This document shows positions 59,684 through 64,000 of a stretch of DNA of 64,000 nt, one piece after another (the first letter of the stretch is position 1; each line of letters starts with the position of its first letter). A program made the translations under genes and the position numbers. The DNA is from Cytobacillus firmus (GTDB taxonomy: Bacteria; Bacillota; Bacilli; Bacillales; Cytobacillaceae). Location of the stretch: the NCBI RefSeq assembly GCF_023612095.1, contig NZ_CP086235.1:1199001-1263000 (forward strand), given 5' to 3'. The notes under the pieces were generated by a model. It searched no databases and was not told the origin of the DNA. It worked only from the letters and a program-made list of their open reading frames with translations.

Positions 59684-60388
59684 ATGAAAATAGCTATTAT
59701 TGGAGCAATGGAAGAGGAAGTTACTTTACTTAGGGATAAAATAGAAGATAAGCAACAGGATACGATTGCCGGATGCGAGTTTACAGCAGGAAAAATGAAT
59801 GGTGCAGATGTCGTGCTGCTCCGTTCTGGAATAGGCAAAGTGAATGCAGCCATGTCGACTGCCATCCTCTTGGAGCGGTACAAGCCGGATTTTGTCATTA
59901 ACACTGGTTCAGCTGGAGGATTTAATCCTGAACTGAATGTGGGAGATACGGTAATTTCGACTGAGGTTAGACATCATGATGTAGACGTTACTGCTTTTGG
60001 CTATGAATATGGCCAGGTGCCTCAATTGCCGGCAGCATTCGAAGCCGATCACGGCCTCGTGCAGATTGCTGAAGCATGTGCCAGAGAAATCGGTGATATC
60101 CAGGTTGTCAGAGGGTTAATTGCAACAGGTGACTCCTTCATGAGTGATCCTGCAAGAGTGGATTATATTCGTGATAAATTTACAGATCTTCAGGCAGTAG
60201 AAATGGAAGCAGCAGCAGTTGCGCAGGTTGCTCATCAGTTTGAGACTCCTTTTGTTGTCATCCGTGCCCTGTCAGACATTGCAGGAAAAGAATCCGATGT
60301 TTCATTTGAACAATTTTTGGAAAAGGCAGCACTTCATTCTGCTACACTCGTAATGAAGATAGTAGATGCCCTTAAGAATAACAAATAA
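59684..60388 (+). CDS. mtnN: 5'-methylthioadenosine/S-adenosylhomocysteine nucleosidase
   Basis: Removes adenine from MTA and SAH to recycle methionine and relieve product inhibition of methyltransferases. 234 aa with [42 protein letters not shown] and [12 protein letters not shown] (catalytic Glu and Asp). ATG 59684 ([12 protein letters not shown]) follows AGAGGTTTTAAA. It is followed by a yrhC-like gene; the yrrT upstream and mccA-mccB downstream of B. subtilis are missing here. Confidence 0.96.
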   Translation: MKIAIIGAMEEEVTLLRDKIEDKQQDTIAGCEFTAGKMNGADVVLLRSGIGKVNAAMSTAILLERYKPDFVINTGSAGGFNPELNVGDTVISTEVRHHDVDVTAFGYEYGQVPQLPAAFEADHGLVQIAEACAREIGDIQVVRGLIATGDSFMSDPARVDYIRDKFTDLQAVEMEAAAVAQVAHQFETPFVVIRALSDIAGKESDVSFEQFLEKAALHSATLVMKIVDALKNNK

Positions 60389-60394
60389 CTTTTA

Positions 60395-60420
60395 AAAGGG
60401 ATAATCCTTTCCTTTTTTTT
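60395..60420 (+). terminator. Weak terminator after mtnN
   Basis: AAAGG-GATAAT-CCTTT followed by CC and T8. The stem is short, but the T tract is strong. Confidence 0.5.
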
Positions 60421-60504
60421 CCTATCTTACATTATTTACATCACCTTCAAACTTGCTAAGTATGTTAAAGTAGAAATATAGTCTTTCTTAGAAGGTGATA
60501 ATAA

Positions 60505-60765
60505 ATGATGAACGAAGCAAAGCATTTATATCAAAAAATGGTTGATTTCAAGCAGTTTGCAATTTCAATGCTCGCTGTCGGATCGTTTTTTTACATTGGT
60601 TTAATTATCCCTGACACTGCCAATACAGTTTCTGATTTATATATAATGGCTGGATCTTCCTCAGCTTTCCTTATAGGCTCAATCCTTTTCTTTATCCTTT
60701 CCAAACGATGCAGAACGAAATTGAATGAAACGGATGAAGGCCAGGAATACCTCATGAGAAAATAA
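60505..60765 (+). CDS. YrhC family membrane protein
   Basis: 86 aa with two transmembrane helices (FAISMLAVGSFFYIGLIIP and YIMAGSSSAFLIGSILFFILS) and a charged tail. The start HLYQKMVDFKQFAISML is like B. subtilis YrhC, which lies after mtnN-mccA-mccB. ATG 60505 follows AGAAGGTGATAATAA; ATG 60508 is possible. Function is unknown. Confidence 0.8.
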   Translation: MMNEAKHLYQKMVDFKQFAISMLAVGSFFYIGLIIPDTANTVSDLYIMAGSSSAFLIGSILFFILSKRCRTKLNETDEGQEYLMRK

Positions 60766-60773
60766 GTAAAACC

Positions 60774-60799
60774 AACGCCCGGATTTCCGGGCGTTTTTT
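60774..60799 (+). terminator. Terminator after yrhC-like gene
   Basis: AACGCCCGG-ATTT-CCGGGCGTT followed by a T run. Confidence 0.93.
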
Positions 60800-60837
60800 C
60801 ATAAATTAATATTTTTAATAAAAGTGAATAAAAAAGG

Positions 60838-60866
60838 TTTACAAACTGCATAATCGTGGATATAAT
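60838..60866 (+). promoter_or_regulatory. Sigma-A promoter for the small-ORF locus
   Basis: TTTACA (60838-60843), 17-base spacer, perfect TATAAT (60861-60866), 42 bases before the first small ORF. Confidence 0.78.
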
Positions 60867-60907
60867 TACCAGTGTAAGTGAAAATTCTAAAAAGGAGGTC
60901 GAATGAA

Positions 60908-60988
60908 ATGATGTTAACTGCAATTGTATTAAAAGCACAGCTAAATAAAGATTGTACAAATTCGACCTACATGGAATGGATCGCTTAG
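60908..60988 (+). CDS. Leader small ORF (26 aa) of the yrzI-type locus
   Basis: ATG 60908 after a near-perfect Shine-Dalgarno (AAAGGAGGTC, 7-base spacing). The product starts MMLTAIVLKAQLNKD and ends TYMEWIA. No family is recognised and no amino acid is over-represented. GGTCGAAT at the ribosome-binding site (60897-60904) pairs perfectly with ATTCGACC inside the ORF (60960-60967), so RNA folding could control its translation. Two terminators follow before yrzI, so this may be a leader peptide. Confidence 0.55.
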   Translation: MMLTAIVLKAQLNKDCTNSTYMEWIA

Positions 60989-61017
60989 ATTTGCATTATT
61001 GACATTACATATCCATG

Positions 61018-61048
61018 CCGCAGGGAGAATTGTGCCCTGCGGTTTTTT
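61018..61048 (+). terminator. First of two tandem terminators before yrzI
   Basis: CCGCAGGG-AGAATTGTG-CCCTGCGG followed by T6, 29 bases after the leader ORF. Confidence 0.88.
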
Positions 61049-61061
61049 ATGCCTAAATGGC

Positions 61062-61096
61062 AAGCCGCTGGGAGTATATCTCTTTGCGGCTTTTTT
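61062..61096 (+). terminator. Second of two tandem terminators before yrzI
   Basis: AAGCCGC (61062-61068) and GCGGCTT (61086-61092), with an inner GAG/CTC pair in the loop, followed by a T run. TGCC-GGCA inverted pairs flank it on both sides (TGCCTAAATGGCA and TGCCTTTTGGCA). Confidence 0.85.
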
Positions 61097-61137
61097 GTGC
61101 CTTTTGGCAGGATATGAAAGAGGAGGTGGAATATCTA

Positions 61138-61278
61138 ATGACATTAAATATCTTATTTTTGACAGTCACAATAAAAAAACGTTACGTATCAGCAGAAGAT
61201 GTTGTCCGTGAACAATTGGCTAAAAAAATTATTGAACAAAACCGTGATCGTCAATTCTCAATTTACCGTCCATTTTAA
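61138..61278 (+). CDS. yrzI: YrzI family small protein
   Basis: 46 aa from ATG 61138 after AAGAGGAGGTGGAATATCTA. The start MTLNILFLTVTIKKRYVS is typical of the YrzI family (a Bacillus small-protein family, first noted in sporulating bacilli). It has a short hydrophobic N-terminus and a charged rest. In B. subtilis yrzI lies in an mRNA with other tiny ORFs that is a target of the ribosome-associated nuclease Rae1 (from memory). Here it sits among four more small ORFs with good ribosome-binding sites. Confidence 0.82.
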   Translation: MTLNILFLTVTIKKRYVSAEDVVREQLAKKIIEQNRDRQFSIYRPF

Positions 61279-61315
61279 TTTCAGTGACAAAAAAACAAGA
61301 AAGGTGGTTTGTTAA

Positions 61316-61375
61316 ATGATTTACATTTTACAAGGACGTCAGGCAATTTTCTGGGTGGAGAAAGATTCCACCTAA
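61316..61375 (+). CDS. Small ORF, 19 aa (MIYILQGRQAIFWVEKDST)
   Basis: ATG 61316 after AAGAAAGGTGGTTTGTTAA. A hairpin GGTGGA (61354-61359)/TCCACC (61367-61372) covers the V-E-K-D codons. I recall that Rae1 cleaves a short ORF beside yrzI in B. subtilis around Glu-Lys codons; the GTG GAG AAA codons here might be the equivalent site, but this is from memory and unchecked. Confidence 0.55.
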   Translation: MIYILQGRQAIFWVEKDST

Positions 61376-61406
61376 CAAAGCTGTAAACGGTTAGGAGGTA
61401 AGGAGC

Positions 61407-61460
61407 ATGTCTTTGCATATATTAATTTTAACCTTGAAATTCCGAAAGAAAAGGAACTGA
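61407..61460 (+). CDS. Small ORF, 17 aa (MSLHILILTLKFRKKRN)
   Basis: ATG 61407 after TTAGGAGGTAAGGAGC, a very strong ribosome-binding site. The peptide resembles the first 15 residues of YrzI (MTLNILFLTVTIKKR) and could be a truncated paralogue: hydrophobic then basic. Confidence 0.6.
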   Translation: MSLHILILTLKFRKKRN

Positions 61461-61564
61461 TCCACTTGATGCGGATTAACAGAATGTTCACATTCCTCCC
61501 ATTTTTTGAAACAGAAACCATGTTACATTAAAGAAAATAAGGAATTAAAAAAGGGGTGTGGAGG

Positions 61565-61657
61565 ATGTTCTGGATCGTAATGGGATTGGTTGTGTGCGGT
61601 ACTGTCGGCTGCATCATTTCTGCTGAGGTAAGTGTAACAGAGGAATATGAAATATAA
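61565..61657 (+). CDS. Small hydrophobic ORF, 30 aa
   Basis: ATG 61565 after AAAAAGGGGTGTGGAGG. The peptide MFWIVMGLVVCGTVGCIISA is one probable transmembrane segment, followed by an acidic tail ending EEYEI. No family is recognised. A terminator follows four bases after the stop. Confidence 0.5.
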   Translation: MFWIVMGLVVCGTVGCIISAEVSVTEEYEI

Positions 61658-61660
61658 AAA

Positions 61661-61697
61661 AAGGACTGACTTCCGGATTGAGAAGTCAGTCCTTTTT
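61661..61697. terminator. Terminator at the end of the small-ORF locus
   Basis: AAGGACTGACTTC and GAAGTCAGTCCTT form a perfect 13-bp stem with As and Ts on the two sides; it serves both strands. It overlaps the end of the minus-strand small gene. Confidence 0.93.
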
Positions 61698-61850
61698 GTT
61701 AGGGTAAATCCAAAGAAATAGGACAATTCCAGAAACTGCAAGCAATATCAGCAAGGTCTTTAAAGAAAAACCTTCAAAAATAAACTTTGCAAGGCTGTCA
61801 AGAAAAACAATAAAAAATACGAGGGCTAAAATTATTCTCTGACCATTCAA
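61686..61850 (-). CDS. Small two-helix membrane protein (54 aa)
   Basis: TTG 61850 (MNGQRIILALVFFIVFLDSL) lies 9 bases after AAAGAGG. A second helix follows (TLLILLAVSGIVLFLWIYP), then the basic tail NKKD. No family is recognised. Its last codons and stop lie within the bidirectional terminator stem shared with the small-ORF locus. Confidence 0.55.
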   Translation of the reverse strand: MNGQRIILALVFFIVFLDSLAKFIFEGFSLKTLLILLAVSGIVLFLWIYPNKKD

Positions 61851-62038
61851 ATTATCAAGACCTCTTTCTTCCTGATTATTTATATAACTTGAAACGAAGC
61901 TATGTATATCGCATGCAGGCGATAATAATTATTCCAAGAATAATTATATCCTATCATCATTGTGAAAAGCTTTAATGAAGGTTTATTGGCTGAAAAAACG
62001 AGGGAAGCAAATTTTTCTGAGGAAATTATCTGAATTGG

Positions 62039-62067
62039 ACAGACAAAAACAACTCCATCCATACATA
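62039..62067 (+). promoter_or_regulatory. Sigma-E-like promoter candidate for sigK
   Basis: CATACATA (62060-62067) closely matches the sigma-E -10 consensus (CATACAnT); ACAGACA lies 14 bases upstream as a weak -35. sigK is known to be under sigma-E and SpoIIID control in B. subtilis. An AT-rich perfect inverted repeat (61925-61934/61938-61947) is further upstream. Confidence 0.5.
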
Positions 62068-62116
62068 GGAATTAGTTATAGGCATTTTTGAACGCATTAT
62101 AAGCGGGGGTGGAACG

Positions 62117-62836
62117 ATGTCCGGTATTTTGACTGCACTCGGGTTTTTGGTTAAGGAGATAGTGTTTCTTGTATCTTATGTAAAAAATAATGCATTTCCC
62201 CAACCGCTGTCTCCTGCAGATGAAAAGAAATACCTGCGTTTGATGGCTGCAGGTGATTCGCATGCCCGTAATATGCTTATTGAACATAATCTAAGGCTGG
62301 TTGCCCATATTGTAAAGAAGTTTGAAAATACAGGAGAGGATTCTGAGGATCTGATTTCAATAGGGACAATCGGACTGATAAAGGCCATCGAGAGCTATTC
62401 GGAAGGGAAAGGAACAAAGCTTGCCACCTATGCAGCCCGCTGTATTGAAAATGAGATATTGATGCACTTGCGGGCACTGAAGAAGACTAAAAAAGATGTA
62501 TCCCTTCATGATCCTATTGGGCAGGACAAAGAAGGCAATGAAATATCTCTTATTGATGTTCTTAAGTCGGAATCTGAGGATGTTATTAATACAATTCAGC
62601 TAAATATGGAACTGGAAAAAGTGAAGGAGTACATTGATGTTTTAGATGAGAGAGAAAAAGAAGTCATTGTCGGCAGGTTCGGACTTGATCTGCAAAAAGA
62701 AAAAACACAAAGAGAAATTGCCAAAGAACTTGGCATATCAAGAAGTTATGTCTCCAGAATTGAAAAGAGAGCATTAATGAAAATGTTTCATGAGTTTTAT
62801 CGGGCAGAAAAAGAAAAAAGGAAAAATAATAGCTAA
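62117..62836 (+). CDS. sigK: RNA polymerase sporulation sigma factor SigK (pro-sigma-K)
   Basis: Late mother-cell sigma factor, 239 aa. The hydrophobic pro-sequence ([24 protein letters not shown]) should be removed by SpoIVFB. Region 2 ([57 protein letters not shown]) and region 4 HTH ([27 protein letters not shown]) are complete. The gene is intact: no skin-type element splits it at the IENEIL site where B. subtilis 168 is interrupted. ATG 62117 follows GGGGGTGGAACG. Confidence 0.97.
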   Translation: MSGILTALGFLVKEIVFLVSYVKNNAFPQPLSPADEKKYLRLMAAGDSHARNMLIEHNLRLVAHIVKKFENTGEDSEDLISIGTIGLIKAIESYSEGKGTKLATYAARCIENEILMHLRALKKTKKDVSLHDPIGQDKEGNEISLIDVLKSESEDVINTIQLNMELEKVKEYIDVLDEREKEVIVGRFGLDLQKEKTQREIAKELGISRSYVSRIEKRALMKMFHEFYRAEKEKRKNNS

Positions 62837-62863
62837 AGGGACAGTTTGACTGTCCCTTTAGCT
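62831..62863. terminator. Convergent terminator overlapping the sigK and lipoprotein stop codons
   Basis: AGCTAAAGGGACAG (62831-62844) and CTGTCCCTTTAGCT (62850-62863) form a perfect 14-bp stem with loop TTTGA. The sigK TAA lies in the left arm, and the minus-strand TAG reaches into the right arm. Confidence 0.8.
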
Positions 62864-63827
62864 ATTTAATTCTGCCGTTTTTCAATAAAAGCTTCCAGCT
62901 CTCACCGCTGTCTGCAGATTCATATACATCTTTGAGATAAGTTGAAATAGCAAGCTTTCCGTCAGATTTTTGATCGGCAGCAATGTATGTAATAGGGTTG
63001 TCATAGCTGAGAAAAGGGATTTTAATCTGTGAGTTTTCCATCGTTTTAAGATCGATTTTGCTCATTTGAACCTTTTCATGATCGGCATAGGCATAATACA
63101 GGCTGTTCTCCGTAAATGCGAGGGCTGTAGCCATAATTGAATCAGATACTAACTTTACAGTTTCCCCTTTATCCTGTGAGTAAAAGATGCCGCTTCTTGT
63201 TGACATGGCCATGATTTCAGGATTAGTTGGATGTGCTGCAATCATACCAAGTGTGTCGGCCTCAAGCCCTTTTAAGCTGACTGGATCCCATGTTTTGCCT
63301 GCGTCCTGAGAGCGGTATACACCTGCCTTGAGTTCATCGTTATTTTCCTGATTTATCATATAGGTTAGATTGGTATCATAGCCTGCAGCTAGAAAAGGAA
63401 AGGAACTTGTTCCGCTAAAAGCCAGTTTCTTGAAAGAGGCTCCTTTATCTGTACTTTTTACAATTCCAAGAGGGTTTTTTATAACGGAATTCTTATCAGG
63501 ATGGCCGCTGACAATGAATCCATCTTTGACTGCCTGAAACCCCATATAGTCATGGTTAAGAGAAGTGGTCTCGTGCCAAATGCCATCTTTGAAAAACTTG
63601 AATCCTTCGCTTGATGCAAGATAGAGGCCAGTATCATTTCCCGGATATCCGATCCCTTGAATATGCTCGATTTGCTGGGCTGAGGCCTCGATAATAGTAT
63701 AAACAGGTGCTTCTGAAGTTTTATTTGAAGGTTCATCAGCAGTTTTCTTACTTTGCTCATCCTCCACAGAACAGCCGGCTGTGAGCAATAATAGGAGAAT
63801 CGCCAAAATCGTTCGGCCTTGTTTCAT
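62862..63827 (-). CDS. Lipoprotein with BNR/sialidase-like repeats (F510_1955-type glycosylhydrolase family)
   Basis: 321 aa. A lipoprotein signal peptide ends in the lipobox LTAGC near residue 19, followed by a Ser/Lys-rich linker. The rest is a beta-propeller-like domain with Asp-box-type motifs (STDKGASFKKL, SQDAGKTWDPV, SQDKGETVKLV, SADSGESWKLL). NCBI names such proteins F510_1955 family glycosylhydrolase; true enzyme activity is unproven. ATG 63827 lies 8 bases after GGAG; an in-frame GTG at 63836 is possible. It converges on sigK. Confidence 0.82.
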   Translation of the reverse strand: MKQGRTILAILLLLLTAGCSVEDEQSKKTADEPSNKTSEAPVYTIIEASAQQIEHIQGIGYPGNDTGLYLASSEGFKFFKDGIWHETTSLNHDYMGFQAVKDGFIVSGHPDKNSVIKNPLGIVKSTDKGASFKKLAFSGTSSFPFLAAGYDTNLTYMINQENNDELKAGVYRSQDAGKTWDPVSLKGLEADTLGMIAAHPTNPEIMAMSTRSGIFYSQDKGETVKLVSDSIMATALAFTENSLYYAYADHEKVQMSKIDLKTMENSQIKIPFLSYDNPITYIAADQKSDGKLAISTYLKDVYESADSGESWKLLLKNGRIK

Positions 63828-63901
63828 TTGTTTCACTCCAATTCATAGCATTTCAATGGTTATTATTATCGATGTCATTATATAGTATTTCAGCTAAAAA
63901 T

Positions 63902-63927
63902 AAAAAACCCTTGCCTGTGGAAGGGTT
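63902..63927 (-). terminator. Terminator on the minus strand for a gene beyond the right edge
   Basis: On the minus strand, AACCCTT-CCACAGGC-AAGGGTT is followed by T6. It should end a gene that enters from the right of the window; the C-terminal codons of that gene cannot be assigned to a frame with confidence. Confidence 0.75.
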
Positions 63928-64000
63928 CATATTAATGGCTCCCTGCTATGAGTGAAGAAAAAACTTATTCCTCTCCTTATACTTGATATCGGAAAGATGT

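Noticed and set aside
60999..61211. 70-codon open frame starting with TTG (MTLHIHAAGRIV...) across the region before yrzI
   Set aside because: It reads straight through both terminator hairpins and into yrzI in another frame, and has no ribosome-binding site. The MTLHI start is curious but not enough.
61469..61531. Possible 20-codon ORF (MRINRMFTFLPFFETETMLH) in the small-ORF locus
   Set aside because: Its ribosome-binding site is weak (AAAAGGAAC at a long distance), and it has no similarity to neighbours, so I cannot support it as a gene.
63928..64000. C-terminal end of a minus-strand gene at the right edge
   Set aside because: A terminator at 63902-63927 implies a gene from the right, but two frames end near it (stops at about 63949 and 63927-63929), and neither short tail can be recognised.

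Overview
The window is a chromosomal segment of a low-GC, endospore-forming Bacillaceae bacterium (Bacillus/Cytobacillus-like). Evidence for this: the gene order from ruvA to mtnN and sigK follows the Bacillus subtilis ruvAB-secDF-relA-hisS-alaS-greA-mtnN block as I remember it; sporulation genes are present (spoVB, a pbpI-type PBP, an RsfA-type regulator, sigK); Shine-Dalgarno sites are strong and TTG/GTG starts are frequent; there are two T-box leaders and a 6S RNA in the classical Bacillus position. No species call is possible from the sequence alone.

Layout. 1-550: 5' part of a KdpD/Usp-like gene on the minus strand, cut by the window edge. 780-6574: complete seven-gene mrp Na+/H+ antiporter operon. 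6672-10797: ruvA, ruvB, a small membrane gene, queA, tgt. 10868-13054: yajC and a TIGR04086-type membrane gene, whose shared terminator has been split by an IS3-family element (11177-12648). 13253-18496: yrbG-like, spoVB, comN, secDF. 18630-25608: CDF transporter, LapA-like, recJ, apt, a structured repeat, relA. 25623-31790: dtd, a multi-SH3 amidase, a tiny gene, a T-box, hisS, aspS. 31976-32166: 6S RNA. 32426-40507: tcdA, RsfA-like, ABC transporter pair, rarA, cymR, iscS-type desulfurase, second repeat copy, mnmA. 40623-52026: TPR protein, recD2, small genes, AI-2E transporter, T-box and alaS, ireB, ruvX, DUF1292, third repeat copy, mltG. 52253-60765: the tRNA wobble mo5U cluster (trmR, trhP1, trhP2), udk, greA, PBP, yrrS-like, DUF2536, mtnN, yrhC. 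60838-61850: a locus of very small ORFs around yrzI with a leader ORF and tandem terminators. 62117-63827: intact sigK and a BNR-type lipoprotein.

Functional themes are translation and tRNA modification (queA/tgt, dtd, hisS/aspS/alaS, mnmA with its desulfurase, tcdA, trmR/trhP), DNA repair (ruvAB, recJ, rarA, recD2, ruvX), protein export (yajC, secDF), stringent response and nucleotide salvage (relA, apt, udk, mtnN), and sporulation.

Four otherwise well-conserved genes (mrpD, secDF, relA and the DUF2536 gene) are each broken by an apparent loss of one base inside a homopolymer run. This pattern points to sequencing or assembly error more than to four real mutations. The parts most worth a second look are the yrzI-type small-ORF locus, the family of three structured repeats with compensatory base changes, and the IS inserted in a terminator loop.
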